Origin: Hedera helix
Lineage: Eukaryota > Streptophyta > Magnoliopsida > Apiales > Araliaceae
Direction of reading: 5' to 3'
Assembly: GCA_947179155.2 (NCBI GenBank)
Contig: OX359286.1
Span: 9,078,501-9,142,500, forward strand
DNA length: 64,000 bases
In this document: one piece after another, positions 1 to 9,792 of the stretch
Layout: the number at the start of each line of letters is the position of its first letter
Position numbering within the stretch: position 1 is the stretch's first letter
The notes under the pieces: model-generated
Told to the model about the DNA's origin: nothing
Databases searched by the model: none
The model's input: only the letters and a program-made list of their open reading frames with translations
Position numbers and translations under genes: made by a program

Positions 1-119
1 GAACAACATATGTTTATTATTCCGCATTTAGTTATTGTATGTTGTTTAGAGGTGAATGTTTGTATTGGATCGTGATGACCGGATCCGGGTATTTGTAACC
101 CGAATTTGGGGGCGTCACA
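1..119 (+). repeat. 3' end of the 5' LTR of Tekay/Del-type chromovirus
   Basis: These bases are identical over their full length to 9674-9792, the end of the 3' LTR of the same element, and end in GGGGGCGTCACA just before a primer binding site. The rest of the 5' LTR lies outside the window. The perfect match suggests a fairly recent insertion, but only 119 bp can be compared. Confidence 0.93.
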
Positions 120-122
120 GGT

Positions 123-134
123 TGGTATCAGAGC
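123..134 (+). promoter_or_regulatory. Primer binding site (initiator Met tRNA)
   Basis: TGGTATCAGAGC is the usual plant retrotransposon PBS complementary to the 3' end of initiator methionine tRNA. It lies 3 bases after the LTR end at 119, which fixes the element's orientation. Confidence 0.95.
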
Positions 135-353
135 TGTAGGTTAGAAACGTTAGGATTGCGAAACCTAAGTTATAACCTTAGTATTAAACTCGTATTGAGT
201 GTTAGGAGATAAATCGAGGAGATTTATCCTATGTGGTTTTGATGAATTGGGGAATTCATCAAGTCGTGTCGTACCCAATGAAATATAATTTCATTTCTTC
301 AATGAATATATTTTATTGTTGTACTGATGTTAGTTTTTCTGTTGTGTTGTAGG

Positions 354-1163
354 ATGGCTATAGGCGAGACGAGCGGAGCTCGAGAGGACGTGGTATTCAT
401 TGATATCCCAGTGGATACGCAGCAGTTGGTAGGGTATGCACCCGTTGCACCTGTAGCACCAGTAGGAGAGTCTGATCTGGAGGAGGATGATAGTAGGGAT
501 GCCGCGGAGCCCGTCAGGGGTGGGGTGATGAGGCCCTATAGTGAGGAGGAAGCCGAATCTGAGGATGAGGCCGATTCTGAGGATGACGAGCAGGAGGAGC
601 CAGCAGAGTATGCTGATGGCATGGGCACTACTGCCAATGACATCATCGATACTTTGACTACGGCTAATGATGAGCTAGAGGAGAGGGTTCAGCACCTAGA
701 GGAGCAGAACCAGATTCACCAGCAGACTGAGGAGCAGTATAGAGACGCAGCTTACATGTTCTCTGGTGAGAACATGGAACTTAAGGGGAAGATGGCCGAT
801 TTGCAGGCCAAAATTCAGCAGTTGGAGAGCGCTGCACCTCCGTTGGGCCCTACTGTGCAGCAGCTGATGATCCAGAATAGTCAGCTGAGGCAGACGGTGG
901 AGAGGTTGGATGCTAGGGAGATGGCTAGTCAGACAGTTCTCCAGACAGTCAGGGCTGAGCTTGATAGGGAGAGAGCTGCTAGGGTCGATACCTTAGAATA
1001 TGCTCTTGGCACTTCGTTTGATCGACTGAGGCGTCGGGTTAGGAGGCACCCTAGGGAGGCGGGTAACAGCAGACGCTGGATTCGTCGCCGTACAGTGGAG
1101 GAGTTGGCCCAGCAGGCTTTACGCAGGGCTATTCGTAGGACTGTTCACCGCAGCAGGCGGTGA
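354..1163 (+). CDS. Coiled-coil 5' ORF of the chromovirus, function unknown
   Basis: A 269-residue ORF sits between the PBS and gag. The frame opens at 327, but the ATG at 354 is the likelier start: it follows a pyrimidine-rich tract ending in TTGTAG, which looks like a splice acceptor (AG at 351-352). The N-terminal third is acidic, rich in Glu and Asp. The middle is a long predicted coiled coil (heptad-like Leu/Gln/Glu stretches, about residues 95-215). The last 50 residues are very Arg-rich, so a nucleic-acid-binding tail is plausible. There is no zinc knuckle or catalytic motif. The ORF may be a separate leader-encoded protein, or a first exon that replaces the missing N-terminus of Gag. 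I do not recognise a family. The intact frame beside an intact pol argues that it is under constraint. Confidence 0.6.
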   Translation: MAIGETSGAREDVVFIDIPVDTQQLVGYAPVAPVAPVGESDLEEDDSRDAAEPVRGGVMRPYSEEEAESEDEADSEDDEQEEPAEYADGMGTTANDIIDTLTTANDELEERVQHLEEQNQIHQQTEEQYRDAAYMFSGENMELKGKMADLQAKIQQLESAAPPLGPTVQQLMIQNSQLRQTVERLDAREMASQTVLQTVRAELDRERAARVDTLEYALGTSFDRLRRRVRRHPREAGNSRRWIRRRTVEELAQQALRRAIRRTVHRSRR

Positions 1164-1499
1164 TTTATTATTGTTATCTTATTTGTATCTAGAAGTAGCG
1201 AGTCCCACATTTTGTTTCTATTAGGGATGTTTCTGCTATTGTAAGCCTTTATATTTTTATGTATGCATAGGATGTCAGTTAGACCCCAACTTTTGTTCTG
1301 TTAGGGGGGGGTTGATGGTTGTGAATCCTCACTTTTGTTCGTCAGAGGATAGTCGTTATTAGGCAACTTGTGCCTTGAGCGTTTATAGAAGTATGCCACT
1401 TGTTGAGTCTGTACTAAAACATTGGTATATGAATATAAATGCATTTACTTCCTTGTTTAAATCAAATATGCTTGATATATAGTTTAAATTTAAATTCAG
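1164..1499 (+). other. Non-coding gap between 5' ORF and gag, possible intron
   Basis: About 340 bases without a coding frame separate the coiled-coil ORF from gag. The stretch ends in TTTAAATTCAG, a good plant acceptor, exactly where Gag homology resumes in frame. A GTAAGC at 1230-1235 is one possible donor. Direct fusion through GGGTAAC at 1061-1067 would be out of phase, so no fusion is claimed. Confidence 0.4.
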
Positions 1500-1541
1500 G
1501 GAACTCTAAACCCGATCGAAGCACAGACTTGGATCGAGGAA

Positions 1542-4500
1542 ATGGAGAAGGTGTTTGAGGTCGCTAGGGTGGCCGAAGCACAGAAGACTAGTTTCGCTAC
1601 CTTCATGATGAAGGGGGAGGCGAACTACTGGTGGAAGGCCAACAAGGGCCGTGCGGGAGAAGGCGTCATCACCTGGGCACGCTTTAAGGAAATGTTTCTG
1701 GAAAACTACTTTCCAGAAAGCATGCAGCAAGAAATGGAGGTGAAATTCCTCGAGCTAAAACAGGGGAGTATGTCTGTGGCCGAGTATGCGGCCAAGTTTA
1801 ATGAGTTGGCAAGGTTTGCAACTCATCAAGTGGATACGGAGGCTAGGAAGGCTCGGAGGTTTGAGCTGGGACTGAAGCCGTGGGTGTACCGTTCTGTAGC
1901 GGTATTAAAAATCAAGAGCTTTGCAGAACTATTGGAAAGGGCAATCATTGCAGAGGGTGGCAGTGATGCCCTGGCTAAATTCAACCAGGAGAGGAAGAAA
2001 GGTCATGAAGGACAGAAGACGGGGAGCAGTGGAGGCAGCAACCCCAATAAACGAAAGTGGAATGAAAGTCAATCGTCCGGAGGTAACAAATCTGAAGGAG
2101 AGGCTAAGAAAGTAGGCAAATGCAACAATTGTGGTAAGAACCACACGGGCGAATGCTTGAAAGGGAAGAGTGTTTGCTATAGCTGCGGACAGCCAGGGCA
2201 CATGGCTCCACAATGCCCGAAGAAGATGAAGGGAGTATGTTTCTCCTGTGGAGCAACCGATCATCATGCCAAGGACTGCCCAAAGAGGAAGGGAGACGCT
2301 GGGAGTGGCAACAGAGGCAACAACAGCAACAACAACAATAACAACAACAACAACAGGCTGAGCATTGGAGGGCCAGCCAGTCAGGCCAACCGACCCACAG
2401 CGCGCACCTTCAACATGACTGTGCAGGATGCAGTCGACTCCAAGGACGTGGTGTCAGGTATCATCCCGATCAATGATATTAATGCATATGTATTGTTTGA
2501 TTCGGGTGCTACCTGCTCATTTGTTTCTGAAGATTTTGCTAAGAGATTAGATTTACCTCAAGAAAAGCTAGAACACCCTATGAACGTAGAAGTAGCAAAC
2601 AAAGAAATCATTCCCGTAGACTACATTCATAGGAACTGTTGTGCTGAATTACGAGGGTTTAGACTTAACGTAGATTTGATACCGATTCGTCTGGGGGAGT
2701 TTGATGTAATCCTAGGGATGGATTGGCTATCGAGTCACGGGGCGGTTATTGACTGTAAGAAGAAGTGTGTGCACTTAAAGACTCCGAATAAGTCCAAAGT
2801 TATATTTTACGGTAGTAAATCGCCGAGACAATCAAGTTGTCTGACGATGATGCAAGCACGAAAGTTGCTCAGGAAAGGGTGCGTAGGTTATTTGGCTCAT
2901 GTGGTCGATACTCAACGTGTCGAGGGCGAACTGAGTCAGATACCTGTTGTACGGGAATTCGCTGATGTTTTCCCAGAAGAGATTCCGGGGTTACCGCCGG
3001 ACAGAGAAGTGGAGTTTGTTATTGATTTGGTACCGGGGACCGCACCGATGTCAAAGGCGCCGTATCGTATGGCACCAGTAGAAATGAAAGAATTGATGGT
3101 TCAGCTGCAGGAACTGTTAGATAAAGGTTACATCAGACCAAGCGTGTCACCATGGGGAGCGCCGGTTCTGTTTGTAAAGAAGAAGGATGGTTCGATGAGG
3201 CTTTGTATTGATTACCGGGAGTTGAACAAGGTCACCATTAAGAACAGATATCCGCTGCCCAGAATTGATGATCTGTTTGATCAACTTAAGGGAGCGAAAT
3301 ACTTTTCGAAAATAGATTTGAGGACGGGTTATCATCAACTGAAGGTGAGGGAGGAGGATATCCCGAAAACGGCATTCAGAACTCGTTATGGTCATTTTGA
3401 GTTTCTAGTGATGTCATTTGGACTGACGAATGCACCAGCGGCATTCATGGATATGATGAACAGAGTGTTCAAGCAGTACTTGGACAAGTTCGTGGTCGTA
3501 TTCATTGATGACATATTGGTGTATTCGAAGACGGAGGAAGAACATGCAGAACACTTACGGATCGCATTGGAGGCTTTGAGAAGGGAGAAGCTGTACGCTA
3601 AGTTTTCGAAGTGTGAATTTTGGTTGCAGAGGGTGCAGTTTCTAGGTCATGTTATCGACAAAGACGGTGTTTCGGTGGATCCAGCGAAGGTGGAGGCAGT
3701 TATCAATTGGGAACAACCGAAAACGCCGACTGAGATCAGGAGTTTCTTAGGGTTAGCGGGGTATTATCGGAGATTCATTCAGGATTTTTCGAAGATAGCA
3801 TCACCGTTGACCAATCTTACCCGAAAGACTGTGAAGTTTGTTTGGTCGAAGAAGTGCGAGGAAAGTTTTATGGAGTTGAAAAGGAGGTTGAGCCAGGCAC
3901 CAGTGTTGGCTTTACCGGACGACACGGGAGGGTTCGTAGTGTACAGTGATGCGTCACACAAGGGTCTTGGTTGTGTGCTAATGCAACACGGCAAGGTCAT
4001 TGCGTATGCGTCACGTCAGTTAAAGGATTATGAGAAGGGTTACCCGACTCATGACCTGGAGTTAGCAGCGGTAGTTTTTGCCCTGAAGATTTGGAGGCAC
4101 TACCTATATGGCGAGAAGTGTGAGATATATACAGACCACAAAAGTCTGAAATATATCTTCACTCAAAAGGAGTTGAATATGAGGCAGCGCCGATGGTTAG
4201 AATTGATCAAAGACTACGACTGTGAAATTCTGTACCATCCGGGCAAGGCCAATGTAGTAGCAGATGCTTTGAGCAGAAAAGGCAGGGAGAAGTTGTTGAA
4301 GCTAACAAATCAGGAAGAGTTGGTGAGAGATTTTGAACGTTTGGAGTTGGAGATCAAATATCCGATGGAGCCAGACGAGAAGTTATTTACAGTATCAGCA
4401 AGCCCGACCTTATTAGACAAGATCAAAGAGGCTCAGGAAAAGGATGAAGATTGTGATAGTATTAAGAAGCGACTTGCTGAAGGCGAGGAGCTTAAGTACA

Positions 4501-5837
4501 AGATTGATAGCACAGGGTTGCTAAGGTTTGAAAGGAGAGTCTGGGTACCGTTAGATCCGGAGCTTCGGGAAGAGATTCTTCAGGGAGCTCACAGTACAAG
4601 GTACTCAGTCCATCCCGGGAGTACGAAGATGTATCAGGATTTAAGGAAATATTTTTGGTGGCCGAATATGAAGAAGGAAGTGGCAGAATGTGTCAGTCGA
4701 TGTCTGACATGCCAGCGGGTTAAAGCAGAGCATCAGCGGCCGAGCGGGCTGCTTCAACCACTAGAGATTCCCGAGTGGAAGTGGGAGCACATCACGATGG
4801 ATTTTGTGGTGGGTTTGCCACCGACACATAAAGGTTTGGACGCCATCTGGGTAATAGTGGATCGTCTGACCAAGTCAGCTCATTTTCTACCTATCAGAAT
4901 ACGGTACAATCTGGAGCAGTTAGCGAAGCTCTATGTGAAGGAGATAGTGTCACGACATGGAGTACCGGTATCGATTGTGTCCGACAGAGATCCGCGCTTC
5001 ACGTCAAATTTTTGGAAAAGTCTGCAAGCAAGGATGGGTACACAGTTGAGGTTGAGTACAGCATACCATCCTCAAACTGACGGCCAGAGCGAGCGAACGA
5101 TTCAGACCTTGGAGGATATGCTCCGAGCGGTCGTAATGGACCTAAAGGGCAGTTGGGATGACCATTTGCCACTGGTGGAGTTCGCTTACAATAACAGCTA
5201 CCACGCTAGTATCGGTATGCCACCATACGAAGCGCTTTATGGAAGAAAATGTCGAACACCGTTGTGTTGGGACGAGGTCGGTGAACGAAGAATGCTTGGA
5301 CCTGAAATGGTGCAGCAGACTGCAGACACAGTACAACTTATCAGGAATCGACTGGTAGCAGCTCAAGATCGTCAAAAGAAGTACGCAGATTTGCATCGCC
5401 AAAAGCGGGACTTCGACGTGGGCAGTTTCGTATTTCTGAAGGTATCTCCCTGGAAGGGGAAAATCCGTTTTGGTAAGAAGGGCAAGCTGAGCCCTAGGTT
5501 CATAGGACCGTTCGAAATCTTGAGGCGAGTTGGTAAAGTGGCGTACGAAGTAGCATTACCTCCTGAACTGGAGCACATTCACAACGTGTTTCACGTGTCA
5601 GTGTTACGGCCATATAAACCGGACTACAAACACGTTATCTCCTATGAACCAATTCAAGTCGAGAAGGACTTATCATATGAAGAAGTTCCTGTTCAGATAC
5701 TCGATAGGAAGGAACAGAAACTGAGGAATAAGATAATTCATTCTGTCAAAGTACTTTGGAGAAATCACGCAATTGAAGAAGCTACGTGGGAACTAGAGGA
5801 GGATATGAAAACAAACTACCCGTTTTTATTTGAGTAA
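1542..5837 (+). CDS. Gag-Pol polyprotein of Ty3/gypsy chromovirus (Tekay/Del type)
   Basis: An intact single-frame polyprotein of 1431 residues from the ATG at 1542. In order: retroviral-type Gag core (about 1-110); three CCHC-like zinc knuckles near 194, 213 and 234, the first with one residue less than the standard spacing; an Asn-rich run near 260-272; aspartic protease with DSG at 320-322; reverse transcriptase with FIDD at 654-657; RNase H with Asp near 803, 865 and 908; integrase with an HHCC zinc finger (about 1017-1056) and catalytic D1087, D1148, E1184, the classic D-D35-E spacing; and a C-terminal chromodomain (about 1370-1431), which defines chromoviruses. The frame is open upstream to 1494 and reads Gag-like residues from 1500, just after a TTCAG acceptor-like site, so the true N-terminus may be spliced on. 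All catalytic residues are present, so the copy may still be active. Confidence 0.93.
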   Translation: MEKVFEVARVAEAQKTSFATFMMKGEANYWWKANKGRAGEGVITWARFKEMFLENYFPESMQQEMEVKFLELKQGSMSVAEYAAKFNELARFATHQVDTEARKARRFELGLKPWVYRSVAVLKIKSFAELLERAIIAEGGSDALAKFNQERKKGHEGQKTGSSGGSNPNKRKWNESQSSGGNKSEGEAKKVGKCNNCGKNHTGECLKGKSVCYSCGQPGHMAPQCPKKMKGVCFSCGATDHHAKDCPKRKGDAGSGNRGNNSNNNNNNNNNRLSIGGPASQANRPTARTFNMTVQDAVDSKDVVSGIIPINDINAYVLFDSGATCSFVSEDFAKRLDLPQEKLEHPMNVEVANKEIIPVDYIHRNCCAELRGFRLNVDLIPIRLGEFDVILGMDWLSSHGAVIDCKKKCVHLKTPNKSKVIFYGSKSPRQSSCLTMMQARKLLRKGCVGYLAHVVDTQRVEGELSQIPVVREFADVFPEEIPGLPPDREVEFVIDLVPGTAPMSKAPYRMAPVEMKELMVQLQELLDKGYIRPSVSPWGAPVLFVKKKDGSMRLCIDYRELNKVTIKNRYPLPRIDDLFDQLKGAKYFSKIDLRTGYHQLKVREEDIPKTAFRTRYGHFEFLVMSFGLTNAPAAFMDMMNRVFKQYLDKFVVVFIDDILVYSKTEEEHAEHLRIALEALRREKLYAKFSKCEFWLQRVQFLGHVIDKDGVSVDPAKVEAVINWEQPKTPTEIRSFLGLAGYYRRFIQDFSKIASPLTNLTRKTVKFVWSKKCEESFMELKRRLSQAPVLALPDDTGGFVVYSDASHKGLGCVLMQHGKVIAYASRQLKDYEKGYPTHDLELAAVVFALKIWRHYLYGEKCEIYTDHKSLKYIFTQKELNMRQRRWLELIKDYDCEILYHPGKANVVADALSRKGREKLLKLTNQEELVRDFERLELEIKYPMEPDEKLFTVSASPTLLDKIKEAQEKDEDCDSIKKRLAEGEELKYKIDSTGLLRFERRVWVPLDPELREEILQGAHSTRYSVHPGSTKMYQDLRKYFWWPNMKKEVAECVSRCLTCQRVKAEHQRPSGLLQPLEIPEWKWEHITMDFVVGLPPTHKGLDAIWVIVDRLTKSAHFLPIRIRYNLEQLAKLYVKEIVSRHGVPVSIVSDRDPRFTSNFWKSLQARMGTQLRLSTAYHPQTDGQSERTIQTLEDMLRAVVMDLKGSWDDHLPLVEFAYNNSYHASIGMPPYEALYGRKCRTPLCWDEVGERRMLGPEMVQQTADTVQLIRNRLVAAQDRQKKYADLHRQKRDFDVGSFVFLKVSPWKGKIRFGKKGKLSPRFIGPFEILRRVGKVAYEVALPPELEHIHNVFHVSVLRPYKPDYKHVISYEPIQVEKDLSYEEVPVQILDRKEQKLRNKIIHSVKVLWRNHAIEEATWELEEDMKTNYPFLFE

Positions 5838-5870
5838 CCTTATTTTTACAATTCCGAGGACGGAATTTTT

Positions 5871-5885
5871 ATAAGGGGGGAAGAA
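5871..5885 (+). promoter_or_regulatory. Polypurine tract of the chromovirus
   Basis: ATAAGGGGGGAAGAA lies directly before the LTR start TGTAATGTCC and is the expected plus-strand primer for reverse transcription. Confidence 0.9.
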
Positions 5886-8800
5886 TGTAATGTCCTAGAA
5901 TTTCCACGTCATTATTAATTAAATTATTAATTTAATTTCCAACGAGTTAGTTTTACGAGATTATTTAAATTTTTTTATGTGATTAATTAATTATGTGATT
6001 AAATAATTATGTAATTAATTACTAAAATTAATTAAAGGGGGTCACTAATATGTTATTAAATTAGTGAACAAACCCTAAAGTTTTAATATCAAAATAATCG
6101 ATAAGTTTCCGATTAATTAAATATTCAATTAAATTGAATATAATGAGTGAATTAAATATAATAAATTAATTAATATGATTATTAATTAATGTAAATAATG
6201 TGAAATATTAATAATAATATTTATTAGTCCATTTAGTAATTTAATACTTATGGGTTAGAATATTTAATTATTTATTCAATCTAATTATTTATTTAATCAT
6301 GGATTGAATAATTAATGTGTAAATTATTAAATTAGCCCAACATGGGTCAATTAGTAGCCCAAGTGTAGAATAATAAAATTTGACAATTTAGTAGCCCAAA
6401 CAATTTAATAGAAGCCCAATTGGTATTTTAAATTAAAGCCCAATGATTGGCCCACTTGGAAAATACTTTATAAAACTTATTAATTATTTAAATGTAACAA
6501 TTGACTATCATTTTGGGACAATTAAGAGACCCATCAGCCGACCATGCTTGGCAAGGAGAGAGAAAAAAATAATTTTTGTTTTTTTTTGTTTTATTTTTCA
6601 TTTATTTAATTAATGGATTGCTTGTTTGATTTTTCAAGTACTTGGACCATCCCTCTTTTCACCTAATGTGTCATTTAACCCATTCCATGTGTAAGTTGTC
6701 ATTTAGGGGCATGGGCAAAATTATTAGATATATTATGTGTATCTAATAATTTTGCAAGTATACTTGAAATTGGTAAAGCTTATTTCATTATTTTCTCAAA
6801 GTCCAAAAGAGAGAGCTAGAGAGCATTTGAGAGTGTAGAAAAATATTTTGAGAGCAAAATTATCAAGAGAAGGATTTCTTGGTTTATGTCTTCAAGATTC
6901 ACCACCTATTTTGGAAGAAAAAGAAGAATAGCCATTAAATCAAGGTAATGATTATTTTAAATAAAGTTTTGTTTTTAAATTAAATAAATCATCATGTTAG
7001 TATAAACATGTTAATATAGTTATTAATGTGTAGTTGTAATATTTATGTCATGCTTGAGTTTAATAGGTTTGGTTTGTATTTTGGTATATTTTATATGCTA
7101 AAATATGCGTTTAATAGTGTGTAAACAAGTTTTGGAATTTATGTCCAAAAATATTTTTATAAAACTTAGGTTTGATGTTCTAATATTATAGAACATTAAA
7201 TCATGAGAAAAACAAAGTTTGAATCACTCAAAATGGAGTTATACACAAAAAGTTATGATTTATAGTAGTTTATGTGATGTAAAAATTTTTATAAAAAAAT
7301 AATGATATTAAATCATGAAAAATTTATTTTTCATGTTATAAATTAATATAAGGTGATTGGTAATTTTTTTGGATTTTTATTGATGATTTAAAGCTTACTT
7401 ATTGGTATATTTTTATTTAAAATGGGTATTGCCGGACACTGTTCACACTCTGCCGGAACAAAAAAAAAAATTACACTTGCCGCGCAATGCGCGCATCCAC
7501 TGTTCACCAGAGACGCGGAGCCAAACGACGTCGTTTGGTGTCCGTCTGATTTTACTCCGCGCGATACGCGCGGAAGCCGAATCCGGCTTTTCAGAAAACG
7601 GCGTCGTTTTAAGCCGTAAAAACCTGAACGCGCGCCATGCGCGGTAGGAAAGTTCGGCGAAATTATAAGTTTGCCCCTCCGTGTTTTTCTCAGCGAAATT
7701 ACGATTTTACCCTCGTTTCAGTTTTCAACTTAATTACAGAAATGCCATTCGGGTTTAATTTAATTAATTTAAATATTTAAAAAACTAATTTAAAATTATA
7801 ACAAAAATAATAATAATACAAAAATGATATTGGGAGTATATTTTTAATTAAGTTTAATATTTAAATATTTTAAATATTAATCTACTTCGATAAATCATGG
7901 TTAAGTTAAATAAATTTATTAGTTATTTATTATTTAAAATGTTAATAATAAATAAAGGTAATAAATTAGCAAATTATTATTTAATTCCTATTAACTAATA
8001 ATTAAAGAGAGATAAAATTTGTAAAGTAATTATTTATTATTTAAATATTATTAAATAATAAATAAGGATAATTAAGTAATTAATTATTATTTAATTAGCA
8101 TTAAATAACGATTAATGAAAATTAAGTTATTAGATTAATAATTTATTATTTAATTTAAATAATAAATAAGAATGATTTGATTATTATTTAACCTTAAATA
8201 ATAATTAAAATTAATTAAATAATTATTTATTATTATTTAATTGACATTAAATAATAACTAAAGAGGATTAAAATGAGTAAACTATTATTTAATTTCCTTA
8301 AATTAAATAATAGGTAAGGTTAATTAACTTAGTTAACTATTAGTTGATTAATATTAAATTAAAGAAGGTTAAAATGAATCAATAATTATTTATTATTTAA
8401 TTATTATTAAATAATATATAAGTACAATTAGTTATTATTTATTTTAAATAATAACTAGAGTTAATTAATTAATTTCTATTTAACCAAGATTAAATAGTAA
8501 TTAAATAGAGATCGAGTTAATAAAATAAATTGAACTTAATTATGCTTTAATTAAACAATTGTAATAAGTTGTTTAAGGGTTTAATAAGTGTCCAACACTT
8601 AAGAAAAATATTTTCTAACTTATTAAATTATTAACCTAAAATGATTAAGGGTCTATAAGGTTAATAATATTGTTTTGACTAATGTAAATTATGTGTTAGT
8701 ACTTATATGATAAATAAGTACCTTAGTAAGCGTGTAGTTGTGCAAATACGTCGTACTAATTATTAGACCAACTTTATTAATGTTAGGTCTTTTCAAAGCC

Positions 8801-9792
8801 AGTTAGTTAAAGCTAGACATATATTGTAGCTGAGCAGACAGGCAAGTTCCTTATCTCTAAACTCATTTCATTGAGCAAATTATTTATCTAAGCTTGAACT
8901 GTTATTTCCAAGCATGCTTTGAGTGGTTTAATTACTTTATAATTATTCCACATCGATATTATTGTGATTCGCACTTGTTGCACTTGAGATTGTACGGTCA
9001 TCGACTTGTACTTAATTATTGTTTTATTATTTAAAGAACTGTTCAAAGTAGGTCTAAGTCATTGTTCGGCTAGACATTTATGTTAAAGATTTTAAAAGCT
9101 ATCCAAATCATTGAAGATGCGGATTCTTAGACTATTATGAACACCCCTTTATTATAGGGGAGTACCCTGTATCTAATATCAGGTACAAAAATACGGAAAT
9201 TAAATGTTATGCATACACATATTGTACTGAGGCTGATCCCCTCGGGTACATATTTCTGGTAGTAACCATTGAGTCAACCTGCTATTGACTACAGTGGATA
9301 TTTATAATTCATAGTCTATTTGACTATCCTAATTTTAAAAGCAACTTATTATTCCTGCTTATGTTATTCACATTATTGAATTGTTCAGCTATTCCCTTTC
9401 ATTCATGATATATTGTTCCTTGTTGTTATTTAAACTTGTTGAGCAAACTAGTTGCTCACTCTTGCTATATCATGAAACCTTATTGCAGTGCAACCCGAGA
9501 CTTCGGGAAAGAACAAGGGTAAAGGAAAGATGAAGTAATAGACTTCGAGATTGCAGTCCTGTAGTTAATTTAAATTAACTGTTATGTAATATAAACCCTA
9601 AGTACTTTATTAAGGATATTTGTGTACTTTTTGTAAGGTTATCGTATCTTGGGACTAGTAACACCTTTTGAATGAACAACATATGTTTATTATTCCGCAT
9701 TTAGTTATTGTATGTTGTTTAGAGGTGAATGTTTGTATTGGATCGTGATGACCGGATCCGGGTATTTGTAACCCGAATTTGGGGGCGTCACA
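5886..9792 (+). repeat. 3' LTR (3907 bp) of the Tekay/Del-type chromovirus
   Basis: It starts TGTAATGTCC after the PPT and ends GGGGGCGTCACA; its last 119 bases equal window bases 1-119. It is very AT-rich, except for a CpG-rich block at about 7430-7660 holding triloop palindromes and an 18-bp perfect palindrome at 7521-7538. From about 7900 to 8520 it has a degenerate array of AT-only inverted repeats. At 8830-9540 it carries the candidate GC-AG intron and the KGKGK-ending frame described separately. No gene is supported; short ORFs here are incidental. The flanking target duplication cannot be checked because the other end is outside the window. Confidence 0.92.
8842..9488 (+). other. Candidate GC-AG intron inside the chromovirus LTR
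   Basis: The donor reads ACAG|GCAAGTT, the textbook GC-AG intron donor. The acceptor reads TTATTGCAG. CTCAC near 9451, within a conserved TTGTTGAGC...GCTCACTCTTG block, would serve as a branch site. Length 647 bp. The same signals recur in other LTRs of this window. After the acceptor a frame reads to a TAA with a Lys/Gly-rich end. Splicing is inferred, not shown. Confidence 0.5.

Larger units (their letters stand above)
1..9792 (+). mobile_element. Nearly complete Ty3/gypsy chromovirus, Tekay/Del type
   Basis: LTR remnant, iMet PBS, extra 5' ORF, intact gag-pol with chromodomain, PPT and long 3' LTR are in canonical order. The long LTR, single-frame gag-pol and C-terminal chromodomain fit the Tekay (Del) lineage. 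The element appears to have inserted into the leader of the - strand Tat/Ogre-like element that begins immediately to its right. Lineage is inferred from structure, not from a tree. Confidence 0.88.

Noticed and set aside
7402..7647. ORFs of 81 and 65 codons in the 3' LTR
   Set aside because: They arise from the CpG palindrome block, lack any motif and overlap each other in two frames.
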